Assembly (NCBI GenBank): GCA_013399875.1 | Contig: VXAZ01001668.1 | Span: forward strand, 930,001 to 994,000 | DNA from: Gymnorhina tibicen | Taxonomy: Eukaryota; Chordata; Aves; Passeriformes; Artamidae | DNA: 64,000 bases | Direction of reading: 5' to 3' | Shown here: piece by piece, positions 35,771-49,221 of the stretch | Position numbering within the stretch: the stretch's first letter is position 1 | Layout of the letters: every line of letters begins with the position of its first letter | Notes under the pieces: generated by a model | Told to the model about the DNA's origin: nothing | Seen by the model: only the letters and a program-made list of their open reading frames with translations | Databases searched by the model: none | Program-made: the position numbers and the translations under genes

Positions 35771-36863
35771 CTTGGCTCAGGGAGTGATCCTTAATCCGGG
35801 AAAAACCCAACCATTTGGGGAGGGTACCCACCTCGGGGTGATTTGCCCCACTCCCCGTCCTACTGGTGTACTGGAGCTAAAGGGGGATTGGGTGGGGCCC
35901 ACGGCCCTGTAAATTATTCTCCCCTATTCATAAGAAGAAAGTTTGTAGAGGGATTCAGGCAATCAATTTACATCTCTTGAAGGAAAAGAAATTGAAAACA
36001 CTAGAGCAATTTATTGCCTTTTAAATTTGGGGACGAGGGGGAATGTAAGTAGCGCTAAAATTTAACTACCTGCAAAAGCAAATAAAAAAGCCTGCAATAT
36101 TTCACAAAGTCATAATCCACTATACTCATATATAAGTGCATTTTCAATTCCATTGTGGAAAATGCAAGTTGCTACTGCTTTCTGCTGAAGAACTTGCCCA
36201 TAAAACTACATGTAATTAGTGGGTTCTGTAGTATTTCTGGTATTGTTTTTTTCCCTCTGACGTTCTTACAATTTGCATAAAACACTTAGACAGGACTTTC
36301 TCCCCCAGACCTCATATTGCAGTATTCCAGGTTTTCAGCACAGTAAGTGTTTTGCCTGTAAGGCCTATATGTAATATTGGCTCATTTTGAATGGCTTTTC
36401 CCATTTAAATTTTGGTCCAGGAAACCATAGTAATTGTAATCAAATGAGTATGCTCAATAATATACAGGTTATATGACTACAGGGTGGCTTTCTTGGTCTA
36501 ATTCAAATGATCTTAGAAAACAGGAGAGATTATTCAGGAGCTCTTCTAAGAAGAGTCTTGCTCCTGGCAATATTTACTCCTAGGTAGATCAGAAAAATAA
36601 GAGTTGGCATCTGAGAAAACAACAAAAATCCAAATGGGTTAATATCTCTGATTACATGAGGGCAAAGCCACTGCCACCAATGCAGCAGAAAGCTAAATTT
36701 GCCCCCTCTGCCTGGCAGAGCACTGCAGAAGAGCCCTGGAGAAGTTCATTGTATAAAGAGAGTATAGGAAATACAACTTGAGCTTCATCCAGGCTACAAG
36801 TCCTTCCTATTTATTTTTCCCATCCAGGAAAAGTCCCCCTCAGCCCAAAGCTTGCGTTGCCAA
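35771..36863. other. Unique non-coding DNA
   Basis: No gene was recognised. A 9-bp inverted repeat with a 12-base loop lies at 36137-36166 (TGCATTTTC / GAAAATGCA). The stretch 35.95-36.5 kb is AT-rich and could contain regulatory DNA, including an octamer-like ATTTGCATA near 36273. Confidence 0.55.
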
Positions 36864-37038
36864 GCACTGGGACAGGCTGCCCAGGGCAGCAGTGGAGTCA
36901 CTGTCCCTGGAAGGATTTATAAGATGTGCAGATGTGGCACTTGGGGACATGGTTTACTTGGGGCATGGTTTAGTGGCGGACTCTACAATCTTGGAAGTCT
37001 TTTTCAACCTAAGGAATTCTGTGATTCAAAGATTCAAG
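36864..37038 (+). mobile_element. CR1 LINE, 3' end fragment
   Basis: A sense CR1 terminus. It runs from GCACTGGGACAGGCTGCCCA through GTGGAGTCACTGTCCCTGGA, GATGTGGCACTTGGGGACAT and CTTTTTCAACCTAAGGAATT to 8-bp tail units ATTCTGTG-ATTCAAAG-ATTCAAG. Upstream codons still spell KHWDRLPRAAVES, matching the end of CR1 ORF2. A local duplication makes TTGGGGACATGGTTTA (36941-36956) recur as TTGGGGCATGGTTTA (36958-36972). The copy is 5'-truncated and not coding. Confidence 0.94.
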
Positions 37039-40000
37039 ACGGTCCAGGATGAATTGCTGTTGGCTTGTTTGTGGAGGCAGACTGATCGCCTGAGCTGTTC
37101 TGGGACAGCTGCTGCTCTACAGGTATTCTGCTGGATAAATCCAGCTTCTGAGACAAAGCAAACTTCTTCCTGGCACCATTACTTAGAGAATGGCTTTTTT
37201 TCTATGTTAGAGCAGGTTCCCCGAAGCAGCTCTTGGGGATAGCAGCCTCCTTGCCTGGAGAGGTGAGAGCCTGGCCATGTGAAAAATCGCTGCCAGCTAC
37301 ATCTAGGCCAGCCAACCATCCCCGTGTGGCTCTGTGAGCCACAGGATTGGCAAACCAACAGCAAAATATTTGTACCCTTTCCTGATAGCCTACTTGGGGC
37401 TTCTGCCCTCCTGGGCTGCCCTAGGTGGGATCTCAACGCCTCTGCTTATCCTCACCCTCGTGTGGGAACACAAGGGGCTGAATCCTGTGCCTTAATCACA
37501 GATAAGTGAGAAAAGTTTGTAACAGCTCACATTAACCATAATTGCACTTTTTTGTTCCTGCTTCACACACAAGTTTCTCCATTTTATTAGCTATTTATAA
37601 ATGCCTGATTAATTTATGCAGATGAGATTGGTTATTACGGCTCTTGAGGCACTGCTGGTGCTCTGGATGCTTTATGCTGGACCCACTGAGTCTTAGCAAA
37701 GAGGGGAGTCAGATGTATTTTTCCTTTCACGGATGCTCCAGCTTCTCTCTCTGTAGTTGTCAATCTAAATTTGAGCAGAGGTATTGCACTGACCCAATCC
37801 CATCTGCAGAGATCTTGAATGCATGTTCATGACGCAGTTCTGTGCATCGGGGGGTTTTAGCTCCAGGGCTGGATAACTTAGAGAGGATGGAGTCTTCCCC
37901 TCGCATAAATTCACTCGTATTCACTTCAGGGGCTGAAGGGAGCTTCCAGCCAAGGTGTGCTCTGTGCAGAGTGTGCTCACAGGGGTGAGTTTTACCCACC
38001 GTGACAGAGTATACACAGCCCTGCTCAGATGGTAACAGAAAATGACTGTGCAGAGGACTGCCTTTCTCCAGAGATGTGCTGAATGCCTGCTGCTCCAAGG
38101 ACACGGGAATCCTTTTAGCCCACTGCAGGATAAAACCTTCAATATTTCAGACCCACTCTGGCGCTGCAAACCCTTAAATGTAACGGGCTGTGCTGCTGCA
38201 AGGTGATGCAGCTCCACTGACACCAACCCCTCCGCTGGGGCTGGGGCCCAGGGCTCCAGGGGACTGGAACTGGGCTGTGCTGATTTACATGAGAATCCGG
38301 CTGTGTTTGCCCACAAACCGGCCCTCTGTGATCTCTTGTAAACACGCCTAGTTAGGGCACAGCTCGACCTGAAATCTGCTGAGAAATACCAAGGCCACAG
38401 CTCCTGCTCACCAGCACTGTAATTAGGATTTCTGCTGCGCTGCTTTGCTTTGCTGCAAGGCCTTTGGAGCATTGTGGCTGACTGGTGACATAAAAAACAG
38501 ATTTGCTGTTATTAGCTGTAAACATTGGAGCACAACAGAAAAAAACCCCAAATATTAATCTGTGCTGTAGCCTAAAACATGCACACAAGTCACGGCAATT
38601 AGCAATAATTTGTCATTCTGTGCTATATTTAATTTTAAAGTGGCCAAACTTTTGGACTAAATACTACCAGTGCATGCACTGTGGATTTTTTGCTGCAATA
38701 GCTGTCTTCTGCTCTAAGCAGCAGCAGCTCCTCCTCTCTCAGACCAGCCTAGGATGCTCAGCATGGACAGACCTCATGTCTATACACAAATTTGGGGAAG
38801 GTGAGGTCTGCCTGAAATAAAATCTTGTACTGGTGGAAAATTTCTGCTGTAGATCTGGCCTGATGATTTAGCCAGCTCCCTCCCACCCACAGGGGGCCTT
38901 CTGAAGATCTCTATTTCATGCAGGAGCTGGTCCTGGGACTGAAGTGAGCATTGCCCTCTTTCTGGGCTGGCAGTTATTCCCTAGAACTGAGGTGGAAGAA
39001 ATCAGGGCTGGCATTGTTGTCTTGAGATACATCACTTCAGCTGAACCCTGCTGCCAGCAGAACATGATGCTGTCTTGAGATAAATCACTTTAAGCAATAT
39101 TTGTTTGCAAATTTTGTCTTTCCAGTCATAAAACATCTTTTTTTTAGTAATACATCTTAATCTTATTGAAACGTTTTTCTTTTCAAAAACCTTCCCTACC
39201 CACTCCTTTTTCTTTCCTAACCTGAAATATCAGTGCTTTGTAAAATGTTATTTAAAAACATGAACATTTTGAAAATAACCCTTTTTTAAGCCCATTTGCT
39301 TATTGCAAATTTACTTAGAATGAGCTTAAATTGTTTCCTAGCTATGGTGAGCTGGAGGAGTGTGTGGTTATGCACTGTCTAGGGCTTGATGGAAGATGTG
39401 ATTCCTGGATTACAGATCTTGTTGCAGCTTTAAAAGAGGGTCCAGCCTGAGCAGTGGTTTCCTCTGGCTTTTGAGAGCAGTCTTAGCTGGGGCTGGAGTC
39501 AGAATGGATTTCTGGCACTGATGAGGGGCTGTAGAGTTTGAAAGATTTCCTGTAAACTAGAAGACTGTCTAGCCTGTGGGCTTGGCTTGGATGCAGCCTT
39601 ACCCCAATAACTATTTATTGGATATAATATTTAGATCAGATGAGGAAGGTCTGCTCCAGTTCAGAAATACTGTTTTAGCCCAGGCAAAAGGTAGAATAAT
39701 TCAGAAGGAGTGAAGGAGGAAATTTTTTTTTCCTTTTCTGTATGAGAATTGTATTACCATCAAATTATCTGTGAATTTTTATTAAACTATCCTGATTTCT
39801 ATGGATCTGAGAATCCCATCAAGCTTATTTTCCCTGTGTTTTTTTAATGCCCAATGTGTCTTCTCCCTCTATGCAGTATTATTTTTGTCTGCAGCAGTGC
39901 TGTGCGCTTTTGTTCCAGGCTCTCACACAAGGAATGAAGTGGGGACTGATGTCCAGCCAGCTGCTTTCCCTCATCGTATGAGTCTGGCACTTGGGAACTC

Positions 40001-42989
40001 GCAGTCATCTTCTGAGCCTGGCCTAAAACCCCAAAACTGGCAGATGTGAGAATACTGCCTGAGTAGGTTTGAGGGAGGCTTTGGAAATATAGGGGCCTCC
40101 CTCTTGGAGAAGTGACTGGCACAGGGACAAACCAGGACTTCTGGTGAGATCAGACGAGGACAGACAGCATCCTCTGAGCTGGAAGGGTTAACAGGAGATT
40201 GCTGCTTCTCTTCCCTTGCCTTTACTGGGGTCATGATTTATATATTTGAATGTAGGGGTGATTAATAATCCACAACCCCTCAGCCTGCCAGCAGAGCTCA
40301 GGCACTTAGCATACCAGAGCGAGCCACGACGCAAACAGTAAGAAATTATTAACAAGACTAACATTTACCCTCCTCCCCAAATACCTCAAGAGCAGCATCA
40401 ATGGTCCCTTGCACTCCCTGGCTCCCAGCAGGGGGGTGAGGGCCACCAAAAGCCTTCTGTAGCAAAAGGTTGTAGCTAAAAGTCAGCGCACTGCAGGTAC
40501 CATGGTGATGAGTCTGGCACAATCACCTGGAAAGATAAATATAGTTATCATGCCATTCCTGGAGCTGGATATAAATGTCTCCATTCCATATGCAGTTACT
40601 CTGGAGATAAGGAAAAACTGGCCTGTGGAGTCCTCACTGAGCTCAGAAGTCAATTAAAGTACAGAAATAATTCATTTGCTGTTTACCAGCTTGGACCTCG
40701 ATGCTGTCACTCCTCAGCACTGGGATAAGCACAGAGGGAGGACAATGTGGCCAAAGAAGAGAGGAACAAAACCAGGAAGGTAAATTGGAGGGAATTTGTC
40801 TCTGGGGTAATGGCACATTGAATGCTGAGTTGCATCGGTTCCTGATAGCTCTTAACTTCATACAGGCTGATCACTACCAGCTTTGTTCTGTGGTTCCTGG
40901 TGAAAAAGAAAGGATTTACTTAGTTCAGAAAATCCTCTGGAGGTCAGAAGGTGTTTTTCTTTCCTCTATGTTTTTCAATGCTGGCAGGGGGGACAGATTT
41001 AGTTTCTTAAATACAAAGAGGCAACCTAACAAGATCCTGTCTCCGTGCTGATACTAAAGGGATGAAGGGAAGTCGTAGCAACCTAGCAAAAAATATACAG
41101 AAGAAAATTCAAATGGAGATGTGGGCAGCTCAGCTGTCCTTTTTTCTTGTGACTGAATTAAACTAGAAGGTAATTTGCATTCTCACGTGAGAAAAGAGTA
41201 ACGTTACTTTTTTAGTGCTAATCCACATCAGCACAAAGTGAATAGATTGGAACACTGGTAAGGGTTGTCTGTGACCTACTTATTTCACGATGGTACAAAC
41301 AACCCTTCTAAGCAAGATACAGTGGGAAAGCAGGACCTCAGAGGGGATTCTGAATCCCCTTCCTTCTCACCAGGGTCAAGAGGAGCTGCAAGCCTTCAGT
41401 CTCTTGCCAGCTCTCACTGCAGAGTCCATGGAGAGAGGATGTCCAACCCACCTGTGTGTTCCTGGCACAGGGGACAGCAGAGTGCACATGCAGAGATGCA
41501 GTTCCAGCAGTAGCACCCATGTGCAGTGATGAGGTTACTGCACACTAAGTGTGAGCGGGGCCCAAAGCAATACTGTCTTGTGTTTTAATCAAATGTGCAC
41601 CACCCCCAAGTACAGGCAGGTTTTGTCCTGGCATATTCTTTCATGATCCTTAAGTGGAAGTGTTTTAAGGTAAGATTTTTGTAACGAGAAAAGAAATTCC
41701 CCATTTGTGTTCTTTCAGTAGACACCTCAGTCTGCAGAGCTGCTTCACTTTCTCGGCAGCAGCTCCTCCCCAGACCCCCCCTGCTGCACTCCCCCAAAGT
41801 GCCTCCAGCACACTCTGCTGTGAGCCTTAAGAAACCTGTTAGATTTGCCTGAAAACACCCTCTGACACTGCTTTTAACAACAAACCGGACTTCCTGTTAA
41901 GTTAAGCCTTTTGAGAAAAGTCCCTACTTTGTCCTTTACTCGCCTCCCTTAAGTCAGATAGCGGGAAATAACATTTTATTTAGAAATATTGAAAGGATGT
42001 CACGGGAGTTTTATTTCCCAGATGGACTGCCTGTTCCCTCCTGCACCATAAACAGCTGTCTCCTCGCCCTGGAGAATATTCTGTAGTGTGTGATGGGGAT
42101 AAAAGATGACAGGGTACATGGCTTCTGGACAAACTTGGAGCACAGGAACGTTACTCAAAGGAGGTTCAGTGGAACTGCTTCAGTAGTGATATTTAACTTT
42201 TTACTTTTTCTTTCCCACAATCAGCTTCAAGTTTGGGGTTTTTTTTCACTGTAAAGCAGCTTAGGTCTGATGTCAAATGTGCTGCACACATATTTGTTCT
42301 GGCATGCCAGCAAAGCTGAGCAGGGAAGGGGATTATCTGCTGTACAGCCATCGAGCTATCCACAGTTTTGGGAGAAGAAACTACGGGGTAGGTGGAGCCA
42401 GATGGGTTATAAACAAGGGAGGTGTGCATCACTCCCATTTTATTCCTTAGGATGGTTTCACTGAGCCCCTGCCTCTGAGCAAGGTCCTTCCTACAGCTCT
42501 TCTAACTGCATTTTTGCTCTTTTTTTTGTTTGGAACGCTGGAGAAACATCCTTTCTGCGAGGTTATATGGGTTGTACTGCAAACACTGTTACTGACACTA
42601 ATCCTGGGGGCCATCAGGATGGTTTCTTTGGCTCCACAATTACATTTCACTAAGTACCATATGGTGGTCTAGTCCTTCCATCAAGCTGTTAATGAAAAGG
42701 CTGCACCAAGCCATGGCCAGCACTGGCATAAACATCTTTTAGGATGACAACTGGCAGAGGACAGAATGACCTGCTATCTCTCAATACCCTCCTCCTCCTC
42801 CTCAAAAGCAGAGGGAGTTGAAAGTCTTGTCAAGACAATCAGCACAATGTAAAGAGCTGAAAATGATCTGCTGGAGAGTAACAGTGTTGAAGGACAGGCC
42901 CAGCTCCTCCAAAGAGTGGCTGGAGGATTGTAGGACATGGATCTGTGTTTTCTGCAAAATGAAGGACAAGGCAACACTGCCGACCCCCT
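37039..42989. other. Unique non-coding DNA
   Basis: No gene was recognised in about 6 kb. Small items seen are an AT-rich motif-dense stretch at 37505-37640, a 20-bp direct repeat with one mismatch at 39018-39037 and 39071-39090, a T run at 39724-39732, and a short (CCT)n at 42788-42803. Open frames here, such as 37921-38472 minus (183 codons) and 40701-41051 plus, have no recognisable domains and no exon boundaries. Confidence 0.58.
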
Positions 42990-43125
42990 GCAGGACAGAG
43001 TCTGCAGGACAGACAAAAGTAGCAGCACGTCAGGATACTGGACAGCCTCATCTTCCAAGAGATCTCATGGACAGGCAGGGCCCACCTGGAAAACTGCATC
43101 CAGCTCTGGGTTGCAGGCTCTGATG
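42990..43125 (+). mobile_element. CR1 LINE ORF2 fragment (post-polymerase region)
   Basis: The frame at 43080-43109 reads AHLENCIQLW, matching the highly conserved CR1 PHLEYC(I/V)Q(F/L)W block that follows the reverse transcriptase. Just upstream, CACGTCAGGATACTGGACAG and TCATGGACAGGCAGG align with the CR1 segment encoding AN-RILG-CIK-RSVASR. About 50 bp of CR1 between the two parts appears deleted. The frame stops at TAG soon after. Ends are approximate. Confidence 0.55.
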
Positions 43126-44105
43126 CACGATAGAGAAGAGCACAGGTCTGAGGTGGCTCAGGTCACCAGGGTAAATCTCATCTAACTCCAGTGCTTTGTG
43201 GCTCAAAAGAGACCAGCATGTGGCCAGTAATTCCGTAGGAAGGAAATATTTCAATCAATCAGTTCTGTTTGCTTATTCCTCTTCCCTGTTTCACTTATAC
43301 TTTTCCTGTCCCTGCTTATTCTCTGCCACCTCCTCTCAGACCTGACTGCTTTCATTACAAGGTTGAAGGGCAGTGCCCTTCATACGTTTTCATGAATATC
43401 ATTTACAAGCTTCATGCCAGAAGATTTTTCTTATTTTCAGCAAAGTCGAGACCCAATTCTATGCACAAACCCTGTCTCAGGTAAAACCTGGGGGTGTTTC
43501 TTCCGAAGTCAAGCCTGCCATTTCTTTTTCCCACTCCCTCCCAGCATGCTGATAGCCCTTTGCTTTTTTCCTGTAGTATCTATATACACAATGGTTATCA
43601 GGAAAAGCCATTCCCCTTCCTGCCCTTGAAAGGCAATATCCACCCAGGCTCTCGGGCAGAATTTGGAGTGCAGGATCTCTGCTGTTCAATTACCATGGAG
43701 CTTATCTCTTTCATGTGTGACTAGATATTGTATTTTTTTATTCTCCAGCAAGACTGAAATTTAAAAGGACGGAAGAATTTCTAGCGCTTGAGATGGAGGA
43801 AAATGTCTGGTGTTGAAATGAATGGAGTTTATGGGCTACTGGGAAATAGGACTATTTCTGAGGGAATAATTGCGTCTGTCATTTTGCAGTTGCACTGTTG
43901 GTTACCTGATTCAGATCATCGTGACAACAAAAGGTCAAAAGCATAGAGCAAACTTTACAGCTGTTCTTTTCTACACGTGAAACCACCTTTTGCTTTCACA
44001 GAGTCCATTTTACCCAGGGTACAGTAAGCTCTGCCTGCATGGCAGCAAAGTAAGGCCAGAGAGAGCTGGATGCAAGTCCAATGTATTCTTTATTTGAATT
44101 ACAAA
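43126..44105. other. Unique non-coding DNA
   Basis: No gene was recognised. The stretch 43126-43260 might be eroded CR1 continuing from the preceding fragment, but it does not align clearly. Confidence 0.5.
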
Positions 44106-44560
44106 AATGCCAGTGAACTTTACTTATGGGTTAGCATTCCACTTTGCTGGCTGCTCTGCAGAAATCAAGCAAAAAAGCAAATCCACGCCAAGGGGATGTC
44201 GGCTGAAGGCAGTGGATCCCACAGTGGTTTGTGAGGTGCCACTGCTGGAGCAGGACCCTGATTGCCAAAGGCAGCAGCTCTCCCTGCCACCCCAGCACTG
44301 TAACTGCTCCCTGTGGAGGAGACCAAGGGCTCGAGGCTCCCCTGGTGAGCAGGCAGCAAACCAGCAGGGCTGGCACGTTCCCTGCTGCGGCAGCTCTGCC
44401 TGCTCCTGGCTGGCGAACCCAGCCCAAGTGATTGATCCCGCTGATGGCCAGAGCTGTGTCCCCAGGGACTGTGATCTCAGCCTTTCACAGCATCTTGCAG
44501 ACGCACGCCTAAGATGGCTGAGAGCTGGAGAGTGTCTGTGACATGCACACGGGCCAGGCA
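44106..44560. other. GC-richer patch with overlapping open frames, judged non-coding
   Basis: A plus-strand frame with a true ATG (44107-44541, 144 codons) overlaps minus-strand frames of 157, 98 and 64 codons. The product is Cys/Ser/Gln/Ala-rich with no recognisable domain, no signal peptide and no splice context. Stop-poor frames on both strands are expected in a GC-richer patch. CpGs are modest, so it is not an island. Confidence 0.5.
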
Positions 44561-46620
44561 GCTGGAGAAGGGGGGAAATGCATGATCTAAAATACATCTA
44601 TTAATTTTGGGTCAAGATATGGCAGCCTACCATGCAGTTTTATAGCTATAGATAGTAACAGGAGCAGTGACCTTTAATTAGAGTGAGATAATGGGCACTG
44701 CTCTAACACAGAAACAGCTAAAAATAAAAGCCAGTATAAAAATATAAAGTATCTCAGAATGTGATCACATTTTCCACTAATGGAAAACATAGCTCAGCTC
44801 GTTGTATCACTGAAAAATGTTTTCTTTTACAGACACTAAGGTTACATTTAGATCCTGAGTTGGTGTGGTTTAATTCAAAATATCATATTAGACTGGTAAA
44901 TTTAGAGTAACCAGAAAACTGAGTGGATATTCCCACTTTGGTTTAAGCTGGAGTGATTAGATTTTGGCTGAGTTTGATTTGATTTAGTTCAAGTTTAAAG
45001 TAAATGAAAACCCCCAATGTAAAATTAAATTTACCACCTGTAAATTAAAACAAGAGAGCTTTTTCAATGCTTTTGCTTTAGCAAGTTACCCAGAGGTGGA
45101 AATGTGGAGGGAGATACGGTGCTGAGCCCTGATATCCAAACTGTGGGTGTTTCTGGGGGGATGTTTCAGATTAATTTGGCCCTTGAGTGCCTCTTAAGGG
45201 GTGGGGCATTACTGCAGGTGGTTTATTTCCACCTAAGAGGAATCCAGAGCATGTGCTCCCAGACCCCTTTGTGGACATCAAAAAAAGGGAATGGTCAGGG
45301 AATGGCTGGTTTGAAAGCACATTTCTGACCTGGACTGAGACGTGCGTGTGGTTGTCTCCTGGCTCTCTAAATGGCTTTGGATGACTTGGTGCACGTTTGT
45401 GTGTCAGAAGAGAGCTCCCAATGCCTCACTGGGACCCCAGTCTGTGAAAGGGCTGGTGCTGGGAATCCACACTAGCAGGTGTTGAAATACCTGTGAGCTC
45501 ACAGAGCGGCCCATTCAGTTTCTTTCCTCAGGGAGGAACTTTTCAAAGTTTCCGGTATTTCTTCTGTGCATTGAAAACACTTGGATTTGCTTTTCACATT
45601 TCCCAATCTGTAGCTAAAGCTGCTACTAACACACAGAACGTGGCTTCATTTTTCTCTCAAAGTTAAAATGGCCCATTGGAATTAAACCAGGGACTCAAGA
45701 TAGGAAAGAACTGCTTACAACCCAAACTGCCTCAAAATAATACAGCCTGTGGCTCTCAGCTTAGAAATGCACTTTTCACTATTATAAGAATTTGGGCATC
45801 TATCTCTTTATGTGTCAGAAGCAAGGAAAATTTCCCGCTTCCCAGGTTTTGCTGACAAACTTCCTGCACCTATTCAGATAAAGTGATTTGTGAACTGTCT
45901 TGAAATGCCCCAACAATTGCAAGCTGTGAATAGCAGCTCTATTAATATGCAAGTCAGAACTGCCATTACGGCACAAATTATAGAGAGAGCTGAAAAACAT
46001 TTCAAGAGTTGACTTGTGAGCATTGAGAAGCAGTCACAGCCCACCCCAGCCCCAACACACATCCTTCCACAATAGGATCTTCCCTATATCTGTTGACAAA
46101 CTTTGGCTAATGTTTCTGCTCGCTGAAAGGTTTTCTGCCAATACAGCAACATATTGCAGATAAAACCTAATGAGCTGAGTTTAACAAAAAAATGCCATGT
46201 GGCTTCCTTACAGTGATGCCCATCTGTCGACTTAGTGAAGCAGCAGTGTGCTGCAGCTGCACTCCTTTGCTTTTTATCAAATCAAAATAAAGCTGTGCAC
46301 CCCAGAGTCAGGTATGATAAACAGGCCAGCAAATTGCCTTACATGGGTATCATACAGCTCCTTATCTGTCTCACTTTTCAGAGCAGCACAACCAGATGGC
46401 TCCTAACGGTGGGTGAAATTTTCTCCGTTATGTTTTTGGCATTGAGCTGGAGGGATGTAGTCCAGAAGTCCACCACCAAAACAACAGATATTTAAATTGG
46501 ACTGGGGCTGAGATTACAGCCTGCAAACAGAACTTTTGAAATTGAAGCAGATTTCATTAATGGCAAACAAAATGCCTATTTAGAGTGGGTCTGGTGGAAC
46601 AAAACGGATGCAAAACAATT

Positions 46621-46635
46621 AAAAAAAAAAAAAAA
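46621..46635. repeat. A15 homopolymer
   Basis: An uninterrupted 15-base A run with no associated element visible on its left side. Confidence 0.9.
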
Positions 46636-47448
46636 GTCTTTGTGAGCAGCCTCACAGAACAATGAGGAGGTTGGCCTTCCTCCAACCTCCCTCCCGGCTG
46701 GTGCAAAGCCTGGTGCAAGGCAACTGCCCTTTCCACACCCCCTTATCTGTCACAGGAGCAGTGGGAATAGGGAAGGGTTCCCTGGCTGGTAGCTGGAGGC
46801 TGGAGGCATTGTCTCCCACCAGTCCTCTCTGTGGCCAGGGGTGCAGAGAACATCATTTCTGCTGCGGTTGGAACTTGGGTCATTAAGAGGGCTTGGTGAT
46901 ATGGAGCATCTGTCTGTGACAGAAATCCCTGCTGAGAGCAGGATGTCACGGGCTAAAGGCTTCAGTTTCTCCTGTCTCATCTTTTTCCTTTTCCCTGGCA
47001 TTTGTCAGACCAATCTGAAGTTAGAAAGGAGTTTGCTCTTCCTTTAACTGGCTGCTAAACAAATATTGGTGCTTTTGTCTCATCTGTGCTTTTGGCATCA
47101 GTTCCAAGGTTTGGGGGACAATCAAAAAGGGCCTGGATTCAGGGTAGAGGCAGTTCTTGCTTGGCAAATTTGGAATGGCGAGTTTTTCAGCGTGCGGGTC
47201 ATGCTTTTGTAGGTGAATTTTAACTCCAGTTGGTTTTAAGTCTCAAAGCTGAATGTAAAATTTATTACTTGCTGCCAACGAGCTTCTTCTGTTGGTGGGA
47301 ACATGCAGCAGATTTGCACGAGGTTTTGCTGTCACCAAAAGAAACGTACGAAATAGAGCAGATTGAAATTGTTTAAAAATGTGACTGCTGATGAACTTCT
47401 CCAGAACATTAGGCTTTTGTTAATTTAGACTTCTCTGAACATTTGTGT

Positions 47449-47464
47449 TGTGTGTGTGTGTGTG
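47449..47464. repeat. (TG)8 microsatellite
   Basis: Eight uninterrupted TG units. Confidence 0.92.
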
Positions 47465-49221
47465 CCAGTGTCTGCTCTGCGAGCTGTCACCCTGCAGCTG
47501 TACCAACGCTTCAAAGGCTAAACCTGAGCCTCTCAGTTGTCTGCACTCCAGTGAAACAGAAAATAAAAATGTCATATGTAGAAAACCAACTGAATAGAAA
47601 CAGAACTGGCACCTTTTTCCCCCCGGGTCATGAAAAATTAACTGAATCTACCATACTTCTGAGGATCAGATTGTTTGTATTCATGGGTATTTGCATGTAG
47701 GTAGAAGCTCCTTTTAGGCACAGATATCTGGAAAATCTCTCCTCTTTTCCCCCAAGGCACTCTTGGTGTATGCCAGGAAAAGATGCCTCTGCTGAACACG
47801 AATGAAGCAGTGTTAAATAAACTGCAGGGATGTTGGATATTGGTACTGAGACAAACTCCAAAAATATTTAACTTTTGTGCTTAAGACATTTCAGGACTGT
47901 GATTGCTGTGAATTGTGGTCATTCCTTGTTGTGTGCATGAGATGGTGAAGGGTGTATCCACATCAAATAGCTGAGGCAGGATGAATCTATGATCAGTGTC
48001 AGAGCCAGGCAGCTCTAATTCACATTTTTCCTCTTCATTGTGTCGTGTCTGCATCCTGCAGATATAACAAAATGAGAGGGTGCTTGTCTTGCAAAGGGTG
48101 TGAGAACCAGCATGGAAAAGGATGAGTTATGTGCACTGCTGTGGCATCTCAACATGGACAAATGGAATTTTCTTGTTTTGGAAGTGGTGACAAATGCCAC
48201 GTTGAACCAGTTCTGCTTGGGCAGGGCTGTACAGTGGTAGGCAAAGTTTGCTGGAAGTATTCTGGGAAATCTATACTCTGGAAGTAAAATCTATACATGG
48301 CCCATTGCATCTGCTGTCACCTGATTTGCAGAAGTTGGGGCAAGAGGTTGAGGCAGCTCCCTGTAACCAGAGAAATTTTGCTGCTCTCTCACCACTGTTA
48401 CAAATTCTGTCCCATTTCTTAAATTCCTAACTCTCACATTCCGCTTCCAAGCAGTAAGCTGTATGCAAATCCTCCCTAAGCAGAATGGGGAATGTTGCAG
48501 GTGCTGGAATTTGCCTGAAAGTGTGTTGTACAATTTGACTTTCTTCCTGGTATTTTATTAATGGCTGCAGTTTCTTCCTTTCAGCCAAGCTGTAGATGAG
48601 AGGAAGGATGAACAAGATGGTTGAGTTAAATATAGCGCCGGGGCTGAAGCATAACAGACTGTCCAGGGCTCCAGTCATAAAAGAAGAAAGAAATTACTTC
48701 AGAGAGGATTAAGCACTCTCTTGCTATAGAAGTTGTGCGTGATGTCAAAGAGTGGAGAGTACTGAACAGCATGCTAGGAAAAGGAAAATCCTGGGATGCT
48801 GACCCAGAAAATTAACACGCTGCTCAGTGGTTAGCTCAAAATGGAAGAGGAGTTTCACGACTCTTTTCCCCGAACTGGTGGCAGCTGTGACAAAGCCGTA
48901 CCATGGAGTTACAACTCCAGCTTCATCCTCAGTGTGTGCCTGTGGGTAAGGAAAAGTCATGCCTTTGTACGGCTGCAGAGGTGTCCTAGAGTGAGTGAGC
49001 TACAGGCTGAACATGCTGTGGGCTGCACTAAAGCAAGAAATTCGGCCACATCCCCTCCCACCCTGTGAATTTCTGCTCACACTTCCAGGATTAACTTTCT
49101 TATGCCAGCTCTGTACCTCCTAATATTAGGAGGCATGAGAAAATTATTCCTGGAAGTATACATGTAACCCTGAAATGGAGAGAATGTGTCTGGATGCTGT
49201 CCCCGAGCCTCTGTGGAGGCA

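Larger units (their letters stand above)
44561..49221. other. Unique non-coding DNA with minor simple repeats
   Basis: No gene was recognised. A 15-base A run lies at 46621-46635 and a (TG)8 run at 47449-47464. The stretch 44.58-45.06 kb is AT-rich and dense in TAAT-type words. Short overlapping frames around 46.7-47.0 kb and 48.3-48.7 kb have no domains. Confidence 0.57.

Noticed and set aside
35283..35912. Open frames of 182 (minus) and 172 (plus) codons over the CpG island
   Set aside because: Stop codons are rare in GC-rich DNA. The products are low-complexity, and the minus frame merely translates the tandem duplication twice.
44107..44597. Overlapping 144- and 157-codon frames on opposite strands
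   Set aside because: Both strands are open, there is no domain or splice context, and the composition is explained by a GC-richer patch.
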